Positions 34,981 through 45,434 of a stretch of 64,000 bases of DNA are shown here, in pieces. Source of the DNA: Streptomyces regalis. GTDB taxonomy: Bacteria; Actinomycetota; Actinomycetes; Streptomycetales; Streptomycetaceae. Location: positions 62,001 through 126,000 of the forward strand of contig NZ_LLZG01000002.1 of the NCBI RefSeq assembly GCF_001509475.1, written 5' to 3'. Both the position numbers and the translations under genes were made by a program. Under the pieces are notes generated by a model, which saw nothing but the letters and a program-made list of their open reading frames with translations, had not been told where the DNA came from and searched no databases. Every line of letters starts with the position of its first letter. Position 1 is the first letter of the stretch.

Positions 34981-35502
34981 CTAACGAACACCAGTTGAAG
35001 GAGCGACAGGAACTTCCGCCCACACCGTCTTGCCCAGCGGGTGACGCGGCGCCGAACCCCAGCGCGCGGCCAGGGCGTCCACCAGGAGCAGCCCTCGGCC
35101 TGACTCGCCCTCAGGGGCCGACGGAGGCAGGGTCGCCGGGGGCCGATTCGCGGAGGCCGCGTCCGCGACCTCGACGCGGACCAGGCCCGCCGCCACGTCG
35201 AGAGCGAGCCGGAGGCCGAAGTCCCGTCCGGGTACGCGGCCGTGCCGCACGGCGTTCGCGGCGAATTCGGCGACAACAAGGGCGACCGCGCACGACGCGT
35301 CCGACGCCGTCGGATATCCCCACTCCTCCATGTGCCGTACGGCGAGTTGCCGGGCCTGTCGCGCACCGCGGGGCGAGGAGGCGAACTGTGCAGCAAGGGG
35401 CGGCGGTTCGCTCTGCACGTCGGTGAGGGCATCCCCTTCCGACGTGAGGAGCGCGGCACCACGCCCCGGCTCGTCCGCCGGGACGGTCGTTTCTGTCAGC
35501 AC
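34981..35502 (-). CDS. RsbW-like HATPase (AbaA/WhiJ-associated anti-sigma-type kinase)
   Basis: A 173-residue GHKL ATPase with the N box VVAEFAANAVRHG, G1 box VEVADA and G2 region GESGRGLLLVDALAARWG. This is the stand-alone histidine-kinase-like ATPase type very abundant in Streptomyces. It is divergent (149 bases) from an XRE-DUF5753 gene that is followed by a DUF397 gene. This trio is the known WhiJ/AbaA-like arrangement linked to developmental and antibiotic control. The partner it phosphorylates or binds cannot be told from sequence. Confidence 0.88.
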   Translation of the reverse strand: MLTETTVPADEPGRGAALLTSEGDALTDVQSEPPPLAAQFASSPRGARQARQLAVRHMEEWGYPTASDASCAVALVVAEFAANAVRHGRVPGRDFGLRLALDVAAGLVRVEVADAASANRPPATLPPSAPEGESGRGLLLVDALAARWGSAPRHPLGKTVWAEVPVAPSTGVR

Positions 35503-35651
35503 GGCGTGTTCCGTCCTTGTCTGTCGAGCAGGGAGATGTCGCGCTATGTGCGCGAGTCATCACGTTCCGCACTCAAGATTCGTCCGACCGCCCTACGCTC
35601 AACAGGTGACGCAGCCTTACTTTTGAGCCCGTAAGGAACGGAAGTGACGCT

Positions 35652-36599
35652 TTGGCCAACGGAATTGACCCCAGCTCGTCGATGGCCGCGCTGTTCGGCG
35701 CGCGGGTGCGCAGGCTCCGCCTCGCGGCCGGACTGACCCAGACCGGACTCGGTGACAAGGTCCACGTGGTGGGTACGCGGATCACGCAGATCGAGCGGGC
35801 GTCCGGAGCGAAGCCGACGCTGGATCTGGCGCGGGCGCTGGACGTGGCGCTCGGTGCGGACGATCTGCTGGTGGAGCTCTGGCCGTACGTGTACCGGGAG
35901 GCGTTTCCGGACTGGTCGCGGAAGTTCATGGAGTACTCGGAGCGGGCGGTGGTCATCCGTGAGTACGCGGCTCACGTGGTGCCGGGCCTGTTGCAGACCA
36001 AGCAGTACGCGAGAGCCGTTCTGAGCGTCGGCCTGACGCTCAGCAGTGACGAGCAGTTGGAAGAACGACTCGCCGTCCGCATGACACGGCAGGAACGGCT
36101 CGGTTCGCCCGACCGGCCGGACTTGTGGGTGGTACTCGACGAAGCTGTTCTCAGGCGTCCGATCGGCGGGTGCGACGTGATGCGCGCGCAGTTGGAGCTG
36201 CTGCTCTATGTGGCGGCGGAGCACGACATCACTGTCCAGGTGCTCCCGTTCGACCAGGGCGAGCACGACGCGATGGGCGGTTCCCTGACGGTGCTGACAC
36301 TGCCGGACGGCTCTGAAGTCGCCTACACAGAGGGTGCGCACTACGGCCAACTCATTGAGGATCCAGCCGAAGTCAGCCGCTTCACGGTGACCTACGATCG
36401 GCTACGGGCGAATGCCCTGCCCCCGCTCATGTCGCTCGACATGATCCGATCCGTGATGGAGGGCTACAACCGTGGAGCGAATGTCCCGTCCCGATCTGAG
36501 CGCCGCCGTGTGGCGCAAGAGCAGCTACAGCAATCAGGAGGGCGGCAACTGCGTGGAGGTGGCCGACGGACTCCAGGAGGCCGTCGTCCCCGTCCGTGA
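35652..36599 (+). CDS. WhiJ-like XRE regulator with DUF5753 domain
   Basis: A 315-residue protein. The helix-turn-helix (about 12-70: LFGARVRRLRLAAGLTQTGL, TRITQIERASG) is followed by the DUF5753 region (FMEYSERAVVIREYAAHVVP, PGLLQTKQYARA, VTVQVLPF). The TTG at 35652 has a well-spaced GGAAG seven bases upstream. Normally such proteins stop just before the DUF397 start. Here the frame runs on for about 42 codons into the DUF397 gene in another frame, giving a C-terminal tail rich in Arg and Gly. This may be real or may reflect loss of the usual stop. Confidence 0.87.
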   Translation: MANGIDPSSSMAALFGARVRRLRLAAGLTQTGLGDKVHVVGTRITQIERASGAKPTLDLARALDVALGADDLLVELWPYVYREAFPDWSRKFMEYSERAVVIREYAAHVVPGLLQTKQYARAVLSVGLTLSSDEQLEERLAVRMTRQERLGSPDRPDLWVVLDEAVLRRPIGGCDVMRAQLELLLYVAAEHDITVQVLPFDQGEHDAMGGSLTVLTLPDGSEVAYTEGAHYGQLIEDPAEVSRFTVTYDRLRANALPPLMSLDMIRSVMEGYNRGANVPSRSERRRVAQEQLQQSGGRQLRGGGRRTPGGRRPRP

Positions 36600-36693
36600 C
36601 AGCAAGGTCCCGTACGGTCCGGCGCTGTGCTTCGAGGCCGCCTCCTGGGCCGCCTTCATAGGCGAGTTGAAGGCCGGCGGCCACCGTCACTGA
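36472..36693 (+). CDS. DUF397 small protein
   Basis: A 73-residue DUF397 protein (LSAAVWRKSSYSNQEGGNCV; DSKVPYGPALCFEAASWAAFI). It is the standard partner of XRE-DUF5753 regulators in Streptomyces, and the pair behaves like an antagonist module in WhiJ systems. The GTG at 36472 follows GGAGGG with eight bases spacing; ATG at 36481 is the alternative. It overlaps the 3' end of the regulator by 128 bases in a different frame, an unusually long overlap. Confidence 0.9.
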   Translation: MERMSRPDLSAAVWRKSSYSNQEGGNCVEVADGLQEAVVPVRDSKVPYGPALCFEAASWAAFIGELKAGGHRH

Positions 36694-36975
36694 GTCCGCC
36701 GGGCTCTGGTCGCCGTCCACGCCCCGGGCTCACCGGCCCCCTGTCCGCGAGGGCCCGGCAGGCCGCTGACCTCCCCAAAGAACCGGGGGAAAGAACTACC
36801 CGCCCACCCACCCTCCCCGGCCACACGGCTCGCGTCACCCGTCCGAGTGACCGGCTTGCAGGCGTGGGACGCGGGCGGTTACGTTCGCCGCGACAACCGC
36901 AAACAGATACGGCCCCCGGCCGGGACTGGCATCCCGAACGAGGGCCTGACCGATCGAGAAGGAACAGACTTCCCG
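36694..36975. other. DUF397 to HTH-gene spacer (282 bases)
   Basis: No coding signal is evident. It probably holds the promoter of the next operon. A GAAGGAA ribosome site lies at its end, about a dozen bases before the ATG at 36976. Confidence 0.5.
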
Positions 36976-37863
36976 ATGGCTGACCCGCAGTCTAACGCGC
37001 CCTCGCGCGCCGACGCCGGAGCTCCGACCTCCGGCGTGATCCACGTCCGCACCCGGCTGACGGCCGACTTCACGGTGATCTCCAACGCCCTCGCGCAACG
37101 GCGCGGCAGCGCGGTCACGGTCGGCGTCGCGGCCTACATCCTCTCCCTGCCCGACGGCTCCCCCGTGACCATCACAGCCCTGTGCGAGCACTTCAGCGAG
37201 GGCGAGATCCTCATCTCGCGGGCGCTCAGGGAGCTCGAAGAGGCCGGGTACCTGGAGCGTCGGCGCGAGCGGACACCCACCGGGCAGGTCCGTACCCGGA
37301 CGTACCTCTACGATGTCCCCGGCGGCGAGCCCGATCCGGACGGCCCGCCCGAGTCTCCCCAACCGCGGCGACCCCGGAAGCGACCCGGCACTGCGGCTGT
37401 CACGCCCCGGTCGGCGGCCGTACCGGAAACGGCGCAGGCGTCGTCCCCCCATGCCGAGGCGGAGACGCCGATCCCGCTCGCCGACGCCGACCCCAAGGCC
37501 ATCGCCGTACTCACCGCCCTGCGCCGGATCGACCCCCGCCTCGTCCTCTCCGAGCAGGAAGCCGCCCGCCTCGCCCCGGCCGTCGCCCGGTGGCTCGCGG
37601 CGGGCCTTCTGCCCACACGCATCACGGACCACCTCACCGCACGGCTCCCGGACCACCTCCTGACCCGACCGGCCGGCATCCTCGCCTACCGGCTCAAGGA
37701 GACTCCTCTGGCCACACCGACAAGAAGCGCAGAACATCCAGCAGATCCGGCCGTCATGCCCATGCGCAACTGCGACGGTTGCGACCGGGGATTCCGCTCG
37801 GCGGAACCCGGCCGCTGCCGGGACTGCCGACGGCGCGGGCAGCGCCTCTCCGACGCCGCCTGA
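36976..37863 (+). CDS. Winged-helix (HTH) protein with C-terminal zinc ribbon
   Basis: A 295-residue protein. The N-terminal helix-turn-helix (residues about 18-95: VIHVRTRLTADFTVISNALA, SLPDGSPVTITALCEHF, SRALRELEEAGYLERRRE) resembles replication-initiator-like winged helices common beside Streptomyces mobile and accessory genes. A Pro/Arg-rich linker follows, then a helical region, and a C-terminal zinc ribbon (CDGCDRGF...CRDC). It was probably acquired horizontally, but I cannot name a function. It is followed after 7 bases by the DUF433 gene, so the two are probably one transcript. Confidence 0.75.
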   Translation: MADPQSNAPSRADAGAPTSGVIHVRTRLTADFTVISNALAQRRGSAVTVGVAAYILSLPDGSPVTITALCEHFSEGEILISRALRELEEAGYLERRRERTPTGQVRTRTYLYDVPGGEPDPDGPPESPQPRRPRKRPGTAAVTPRSAAVPETAQASSPHAEAETPIPLADADPKAIAVLTALRRIDPRLVLSEQEAARLAPAVARWLAAGLLPTRITDHLTARLPDHLLTRPAGILAYRLKETPLATPTRSAEHPADPAVMPMRNCDGCDRGFRSAEPGRCRDCRRRGQRLSDAA

Positions 37864-37870
37864 GCCGGAC

Positions 37871-38545
37871 ATGGTCGACAGGTTCAAGGACGGGCTTCTG
37901 ACGCCCACGGAAACGGCCTCCTACCTTGAGATTCCGCACTCGGCCCTCACCTCGTGGCTGAAGGGCAAGGCCGCCGGAGCGCCACTCGTCCACCAGGTCG
38001 AGCCGGTTCGGAAGGGACAGCCCTCGGTACCGTTCATCGCGGTGGCCGAGGCACACGTTCTGCGTTCTCTGCGTTCCCTGGGGCTCCGCATGAACGAGAT
38101 CAGGGAGGCGGCAGCCGCCGTACGGGAAGCTTTCGACACCCCCTACGGTCTCGTGTCCCAGCGGATCGCCACGGACGGCGTGGACATCTTCATCGAGCAC
38201 GGTTGGGGAGATCTCCGCAGAGCCCACGACGGCCAGGTCCCCATCAAGGAAGTGGTCTCCGACTATCTGCGCTACCTCACCTGGGAGCCGGGCGACGACT
38301 TCCCTTCCAGCCTGCGGCTCCGGCAGTACCCGGACTCTGTCCCCGTCGTGATCGACCCGAGGTTCGGTCACGGTCTCCCCGTGGTGGCCACCAACCGTGT
38401 CACGGTCAAGGCCATCACGGACTTGTGGGAGGCAGGGGAGACCGTTGAGGACATCGCATACGACTACGACATGACGCCTGAGCAGGTGGACGCGCTCTGC
38501 CGGGCCGTGGTGCACCTTGCTGAGTCAATGACTCAGGGCGCTTGA
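37871..38545 (+). CDS. DUF433 domain protein (antitoxin-like)
   Basis: A 224-residue protein with an N-terminal MerR/VapB45-type DNA-binding region (LLTPTETASYLEIPHSALTS; VLRSLRSLGLRMNEIREAAAA) and a C-terminal DUF433 helical domain (ITDLWEAGETVEDIAYDYDM then TPEQVDALCRAVVHL). DUF433 proteins are usually antitoxins for a PIN-like DUF5615 toxin. No such toxin follows; instead an RHH-MazF pair lies downstream. It may be an orphan antitoxin. A perfect palindrome overlaps its last codons. Confidence 0.85.
   Translation: MVDRFKDGLLTPTETASYLEIPHSALTSWLKGKAAGAPLVHQVEPVRKGQPSVPFIAVAEAHVLRSLRSLGLRMNEIREAAAAVREAFDTPYGLVSQRIATDGVDIFIEHGWGDLRRAHDGQVPIKEVVSDYLRYLTWEPGDDFPSSLRLRQYPDSVPVVIDPRFGHGLPVVATNRVTVKAITDLWEAGETVEDIAYDYDMTPEQVDALCRAVVHLAESMTQGA
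38521..38535. promoter_or_regulatory. Palindrome TGAGTCA-A-TGACTCA upstream of RHH-MazF
   Basis: A perfect 7-base inverted repeat around one central base, overlapping the last codons of the DUF433 gene and 78 bases before the antitoxin start. This is a suitable operator for autoregulation by the RHH antitoxin or its complex with MazF. Confidence 0.55.
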
Positions 38546-38613
38546 CCAGCAGGGACACGAGCATGACACTGGTTGTACGACATCTGTCATACACGAGGGG
38601 GAGGGAGGCAGGA

Positions 38614-38985
38614 ATGGTCCCGAAGACCGAACAGAAGAGCCGCACCTCAGCTGCCACGGCCAAGACCAAGAGGCGCACCTCGACCGCGGCCCGGACTTCA
38701 CAGGCGCGCCAGAAGCAGGGCGGCAGCGGTGCGACAAGCGTGGCCCAGGTGCGGCTGCGCCCGGATGAGCTGGCGGATCTGCAACAAGTGATGCAGACCC
38801 TCAAGCTGCACTCGCTCTCCGATGCTTTGCGCGAGGGGCTTCGGCTGCTCTCTCGTGAAGCAACCGAGGTTGCCGCTTCTCAGGAGATCCGCGACTTCTA
38901 CCGGGGCGACCAGGCTCCGACGCCCGAAGGCGTTCTGCCCGCGACCGCGGATGAGCTGGCGGCAGCGGACGAGACCGAATGGTGA
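38614..38985 (+). CDS. Ribbon-helix-helix antitoxin
   Basis: A 123-residue protein. The basic, disordered N-terminus (TAKTKRRTSTAARTSQARQK) is followed by a ribbon-helix-helix (VAQVRLRPDELADLQQVMQT, LSDALREGLRLLS) and an acidic C-terminal tail likely to wrap the toxin. The ATG at 38614 follows the strong GGGAGGCAGG; an earlier ATG at 38563 has no good site. It overlaps the MazF start by seven bases, the standard layout of a toxin-antitoxin pair with the antitoxin first. Confidence 0.85.
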   Translation: MVPKTEQKSRTSAATAKTKRRTSTAARTSQARQKQGGSGATSVAQVRLRPDELADLQQVMQTLKLHSLSDALREGLRLLSREATEVAASQEIRDFYRGDQAPTPEGVLPATADELAAADETEW

Positions 38986-39317
38986 AGGTCGGCTCGGCGC
39001 TGCGGGGCGAGGTCTGGGGTTGTGCCCTGCCCAACCCCATCGGCCCGCATCCGGTGGTCGTTCTCACGGTCAATCGCGTTGCCGAACCACTGTCGGCGGT
39101 GACTGTCGTCGTAATCACCGGAACACCTGGGCCCGCCTCCACCCATGTCCCGGTCGGCCCCGACTGCGGGGTGACCAAATACGACGAGTCATATGTGAAC
39201 TGCACCGACCTGCACACCGTGGACAAACCAAGGCTCCGTCGGCGTCTCGGCCTGCTCGATCCGAACGAAATGCGGCGTGTGGAAGAGCGCATTCGCGTGA
39301 TCCTGGGGCTGGCGTAG
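38979..39317 (+). CDS. mazF: MazF/PemK-family endoribonuclease toxin
   Basis: A 112-residue mRNA interferase of the MazF/PemK fold. Recognisable strands are GSALRGEVWGCALPNPIGPH, PVVVLTVNRV, VVVITGTPG, CGVTKYDESYVNCTDLHTVD and the C-terminal helix RRVEERIRVILGLA. MazF toxins cleave RNA at short motifs. The motif cannot be predicted. The ATG overlaps the antitoxin stop (ATGGTGA). It ends 42 bases from the end of hsdR, convergent. It guards the edge of the restriction operon and may help maintain the island. Confidence 0.9.
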   Translation: MVKVGSALRGEVWGCALPNPIGPHPVVVLTVNRVAEPLSAVTVVVITGTPGPASTHVPVGPDCGVTKYDESYVNCTDLHTVDKPRLRRRLGLLDPNEMRRVEERIRVILGLA

Positions 39318-39359
39318 CCGTCACCCGCCCCAGGGAACTGCGCCTCCGTCGCACTACGG

Positions 39360-42300
39360 CTACTTCGCGGCGGGCGCCCAGAGGGCGGCCACGATCTCCA
39401 TCTGCTTGAGGACCAGGTCGACCGCCTCGCGCTCCTCCTCCGGCGGGTAGTCGAACATCGCCAGCACGCGGCGGATGCGGGTACGGAGCTTCGCTCGGAC
39501 GGGTTCGCGGGAGAGCCAGTCGACGGAGAGGTTCTTCTGGATGTCCTTGACGAGAGCACGGGCGATCTTGGCGAGCGTGTCGTCGCCGCCCTCCATCGCC
39601 TCGGCCATGTCGCGGTGTGCGACGGCGTCGTAGAAGGCCAGCTCGGCATGGGTCAACGGCGGGTCGAACCGCTCGCCACGGCGGGCCTCCGCGGACACCT
39701 CCCGTGCCAGGGCGGCGAGTTCGGCGATGACCTGGGCGCTGGTGAGCTGCTGGAGCATGTAACGCCTCATCAGGTCGTTCAGACGCTCGGTGAAGCTCTC
39801 GTTGCGGACGACGTTGTGCTTGGTCACCTCGCGCATCTTCTGCTGGATCATGCGGCGCAGCGCCTCGGTGACCAGGTGCGGGGTCTCGGAGTTCTCCAGC
39901 TTGCGCAGCTGCGCCTCGTTGAGGCGGGTGATGTCCAGCCGGCCGATACCGGCCTCCGCGTACAGGTCGGTGATCTCGTCGGCGTCGACGACCGAGGCCG
40001 CGAGGGCTTGCAGATAGCGCTGGACCTCGGCGCTGAGCGGCTCTCCGTTCGCCTCGCGCTGGGCGGCGTCGAGCTTGATCATCCAAGCCCTGACCTCGCT
40101 GAAGAACGAGATGTCACGACGCCAGTCGTCCAGGTCCTCGCAGCGCTCGGCGATCTCCTTGCTCATCGCACAGACACGGTAGAAACGGTCCAGCCGGGCA
40201 GCGCTGTCCTTGAAGCGGACGGAGAGCGGCTTGGCGGGAGGCTCGACCTTGTTGCCCGGGTTCTTCGGGTCACGCAGGAAGTCGGCGGTCAGGCGGAGGG
40301 CTCGCTTGCGGGTGTCGGGGCGGCCGGTGTCAGCCAGCCACTCCTTCCAACGACTCCCGGCCAGCAGCCCCTTGATGGTGGCCAGCTCGTTCTTGACCTC
40401 GGTGACGGCCCGTTCGATGTCCGCGCCGAGGGTCTGGTCCTTGCGGTCCTGGTCCGAGTACTCGCGCAGGGCCTTGGTGAGATTGTCGGTGAGAGGCGCG
40501 TAGCCGACGAGCAGGCCGTCCTGCTTGCCGCGGAAACGGCGGTTGACGCGGGCGAGCGCCTGCATCAGGTTGGCGCCCTGCATCGGGCGGTCCATGTACA
40601 GGGTGTGGATGGGCGGGGCGTCGTAGCCGGTGAGCAGCATCGAGTGGACGATGAGCAGTTCAAGCTCGTCGTCGGCCTTCTTGGCTCGCTTCTGCACGAC
40701 CTTCTGCTGGGACTTGCGCAGCGAGTGCTTGCGCATGTGCTCGGGGTCGGAGCGGTCGCCATGGAAGACGATCTTCATGACGCCCTTATCAACCTGGTCA
40801 CTGACCCAGCCGGGCCGCCGCTCGGCCAGCGCGTCGAAGACCCGTACGCAGATCTCGCGGGTCGCGCACACGACCATCGCTTTGCCGGGGGCGCCGATGT
40901 CGGGCTTGACCAGCTCGCGGCGCTGCTCCCAGTGGGCGATCAGGTCGTCGGCGAGCTTCGCTATGCGGTCCTCGGCGCCGTAGACCGTGTTCATCGTCGT
41001 GGCGTACTGGATGGCGCGGCGGCGCTCGGCGTCGTCCATGCCCTCGGTGAGGGTGTTGGCCTGCTCGTCGAGCTTGTTCGGGTCGACGCCCTTGGGCAGG
41101 TCTACCTTGATGACACGCGGCTCGTGGAAGACGCGGACCGTGGCCCCGTCGTCTACGGCGCGCTTCAGGTCGTAGATGTCGATGTACTCGCCGAAGACGG
41201 CACGGGTGTCGGCCTCGGCCTTCGAGATCGGCGTACCAGTGAAGGCGAGCAAGGTGGCGTACGGCAGGGCGTCACGCAGGTGACGGGCGTAGCCGTCGAG
41301 GCTGTCGTAGTGCGAGCGGTGGGCCTCGTCGACGATCACCAGGATGTTGCGGCGCTCGGAGAGGAGGGGGTGCGACTTGCCGGCGTCCTTCTCCTCCTTG
41401 CTCAGGCCGAACTTCTGGAGGGTGGTGAAGACGATCCCGCCGACGTTGCGTCGGGTCAGCTCGGTGCGCAGCTCCTCGCGCGTGTCGATCTGGTGGGCCT
41501 TCTGCCCGAGCAGGGTCTCGCTGTCGAGGAAGGTGTCGTAGAGCTGGTCGTCGAGGTCGTTTCGGTCGGTGATGACGACGATGGTGGGGTTGTTGAGGGC
41601 CGGGTGACGGGCGACTAGCGCCGCCGTCTCCACCATCTCCTCCGACTTGCCCGCGCCCTGCGTGTGCCAGACGACGCCGGCCTGGCCGTTCGTCCGCGAC
41701 GCCTCGACGACGGCGTCCACGGCCTTGTTCACCGCGAAGTACTGGTGCGGTTTCGCGATGCGCTTGCCGGAGAGGGGCTCGCCCGGCTTGGGCGGGGGGA
41801 AGTTGACGAAGTTGCGGGTGAGGGAGAGGAACCGGTCCTGCGTGAACAGGCCGTGCAGGGCCAGGTTCAGCGCGTCGAGGCCGTCGTAGCCGGGCTCGTT
41901 GGTGTCGACGCGTTCGCCGTCGTGGTCGACGTTCCAGGGCGCGAAGTGCTCGTACGGCGTGAACGCTGTGCCGTACTTGGCGGTTATGCCGTCGGAGACC
42001 AGGCAGAGGACGTTGTAGCGGAGAGCGATCGGGAACTCCGAGACGTACGTCTGGAGTTGGGCGTGCGCCGACTTGAGGGTGGCATTCTCGTCGGAGGCGC
42101 TTTTGAGTTCGACGACGGCGAAGGGGAGGCCGTTGACGTACAGGACGATGTCGAAGCGGCGGTGGCTGCCGTCGGTGTCCCTGACCGTGACCTGGTTGAC
42201 GGCCAGGTAGCTGTTCGCGTCGGGGTCCGTGAAGTCGACGAGGCGGACGGTCGGGGTCTGCTCGGCTCCGAACTCGTCGGTGTAGGTGAGGCGGATGCCG

Positions 42301-42620
42301 GTGGTCAGGTGCTCGTGAGCCTGCTTGTTCTCCGGGTATGCCTCGCGGGAGGCGGGGTCGGTGGCGATACGGAGGGCTTCGTGGACGGCGGTGGAGGTCA
42401 GCTCCGGGTTCAGCTTCTCGATGGCGAGTTGGAGCTCGTCGTGGAGGATCAGGTCGTCCCAGTCGCGGCGGTGGCCGGTGCCGGGGGCGAGGTCTTTGCC
42501 GGGCTTGGTTTCCCAGGCGAGCTCGCCGAGTTCGTCCAGGGCTAGGTGCTCCCAGGTGGACTCGGTCATTTTGGCGTCGAGGTGGGCGGGGGTGCGCTCG
42601 CTGCCGCTTTCGGTGGTCAT
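39360..42620 (-). CDS. hsdR: Type I restriction endonuclease subunit HsdR
   Basis: A 1086-residue translocase/nuclease. The PD-(D/E)xK nuclease lies in the N-terminal part (FDIVLYVNGLPFAVVELKSA, about 155-175). The SF2 motor has Walker A TQGAGKSEE (about 327), the DEAH box VDEAHRSHYD (about 428), TGTPI, and motif VI-like MQALARVNRR. A helical C-terminal domain binds the methylase. It cleaves unmodified DNA far from the recognition site after ATP-driven translocation. The ATG overlaps the hsdS stop by four bases (ATGA), making it the last gene of the operon. All motifs are intact. Confidence 0.95.
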   Translation of the reverse strand: MTTESGSERTPAHLDAKMTESTWEHLALDELGELAWETKPGKDLAPGTGHRRDWDDLILHDELQLAIEKLNPELTSTAVHEALRIATDPASREAYPENKQAHEHLTTGIRLTYTDEFGAEQTPTVRLVDFTDPDANSYLAVNQVTVRDTDGSHRRFDIVLYVNGLPFAVVELKSASDENATLKSAHAQLQTYVSEFPIALRYNVLCLVSDGITAKYGTAFTPYEHFAPWNVDHDGERVDTNEPGYDGLDALNLALHGLFTQDRFLSLTRNFVNFPPPKPGEPLSGKRIAKPHQYFAVNKAVDAVVEASRTNGQAGVVWHTQGAGKSEEMVETAALVARHPALNNPTIVVITDRNDLDDQLYDTFLDSETLLGQKAHQIDTREELRTELTRRNVGGIVFTTLQKFGLSKEEKDAGKSHPLLSERRNILVIVDEAHRSHYDSLDGYARHLRDALPYATLLAFTGTPISKAEADTRAVFGEYIDIYDLKRAVDDGATVRVFHEPRVIKVDLPKGVDPNKLDEQANTLTEGMDDAERRRAIQYATTMNTVYGAEDRIAKLADDLIAHWEQRRELVKPDIGAPGKAMVVCATREICVRVFDALAERRPGWVSDQVDKGVMKIVFHGDRSDPEHMRKHSLRKSQQKVVQKRAKKADDELELLIVHSMLLTGYDAPPIHTLYMDRPMQGANLMQALARVNRRFRGKQDGLLVGYAPLTDNLTKALREYSDQDRKDQTLGADIERAVTEVKNELATIKGLLAGSRWKEWLADTGRPDTRKRALRLTADFLRDPKNPGNKVEPPAKPLSVRFKDSAARLDRFYRVCAMSKEIAERCEDLDDWRRDISFFSEVRAWMIKLDAAQREANGEPLSAEVQRYLQALAASVVDADEITDLYAEAGIGRLDITRLNEAQLRKLENSETPHLVTEALRRMIQQKMREVTKHNVVRNESFTERLNDLMRRYMLQQLTSAQVIAELAALAREVSAEARRGERFDPPLTHAELAFYDAVAHRDMAEAMEGGDDTLAKIARALVKDIQKNLSVDWLSREPVRAKLRTRIRRVLAMFDYPPEEEREAVDLVLKQMEIVAALWAPAAK

Positions 42621-43748
42621 ACGGCGTCCTCCACGATCTTCTCGGCGTCTCGGACTCGGAGCTTGCCGGACATTAGTTGAGGGAGGAGGGTGTCGCGGAG
42701 GGTGGCGAGTTGTCGGGACTCGTACTGCGACTGTGTCGACCGCAACATAAGCGGTTTTACCCTATTGGACAATTCGAGAGCTGCCGCCTGATTCGGGAGC
42801 CTAACCAAATGGTTGTGCGCAGCGTCACGATTCAATCCCGGAACAGCCGAATCCCCCACGAGGCCCGACAATCTTGCCGCTTCCAGCATCAGGTAGGCAA
42901 CTTCAGGAGTGAGGTATTCACAGGAGATGTCCACAAAGAAAGCCGTGTCGATTACCCAACATGACTGAGACGACCACGAGACCCACCCAGCGTTCGCCCC
43001 CTTGCGTCCGACCACGGGCCCCGCTTGCGCCGTGAGTCCCAGATCGTGCCAACCAACTTGCCCGGTACATCCGAATACGGGGATAGGGCCAGGTCGACGG
43101 TCGGGCTCCCGGAGAGCTTTTCCGTATTTGAGTGTAACGACCTTCCCGAGCTCTACTTCCTCCCCAGCACCACAGGCGGCCTCCTCATACAAGCTTCGCG
43201 CCAGCGCAAGGCACGACTGTGCGATACGTTCATTAACCACGACCTTGGCTTCCATCACCTCTAGCAAGTCCACCAGGGCTGCACGATCGGGAGTTAGCGA
43301 AGGAACAGGGTATGCCAGAAAATCCTCTCGCGAAAGAGAAAGATTCGTTGTGCCATTCGAATGCGAATGGCAATACTTCCTATACTGAGGAGTTCGCAGC
43401 AGCCAGTAGATATAGCTCTGCCTGATCTCCATCTTGTCGAAAATAAGCTTAACTGTGTCCTGGGTGACTCGGCCTACCTGCACACTCGACGGAACTCGGG
43501 CGACTGCCCCTAGCAGATCAGCCGACTGCGTCACGTCTTTGAGGGACACATACATATCCCCCGGCCTGAGCAAAAGCTTGTTCGGGGAGTCTCCTCCATA
43601 TGTTTTAAGCGCGTCTGATCGAAACCCTCCGTTCCGTTGGATTGAAGCAAGACCAAGAAGCACAGGACCTGAATCTCCCAGCAGGCTGCTCTTGTAGGTC
43701 GTGCCACGCTGCAGGGACAAGAAGTCCCCTAGCCGCGCTTCAGCGTTC

Positions 43749-43756
<8 letters not shown>
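42617..43756 (-). CDS. hsdS: Type I restriction specificity subunit HsdS
   Basis: A 379-residue specificity subunit with two target-recognition domains. The first is about residues 5-140 (LGDFLSLQRGTTYKSSLLGD...). A conserved helix follows (LVDLLEVMEAKVVVNERIAQ), then the second at about 195-330 (LGKVVTLKYGKALRE...) and the closing helix (ATLRDTLLPQLMSGKLRV). The GTG at 43756 overlaps the hsdM stop by eight bases and follows GGGGAGG. The DNA from 42700 to 43700 is visibly richer in A and T than the flanking genes, consistent with exchange of the recognition domains by horizontal transfer. The target sequence cannot be predicted. Confidence 0.93.
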
Positions 43757-45389
<1,633 letters not shown>

Positions 45390-45434
45390 CGTTCCTTCTT
45401 CCGACTCGTCAGTGGGTGGGTCTGGATGGGTTAC

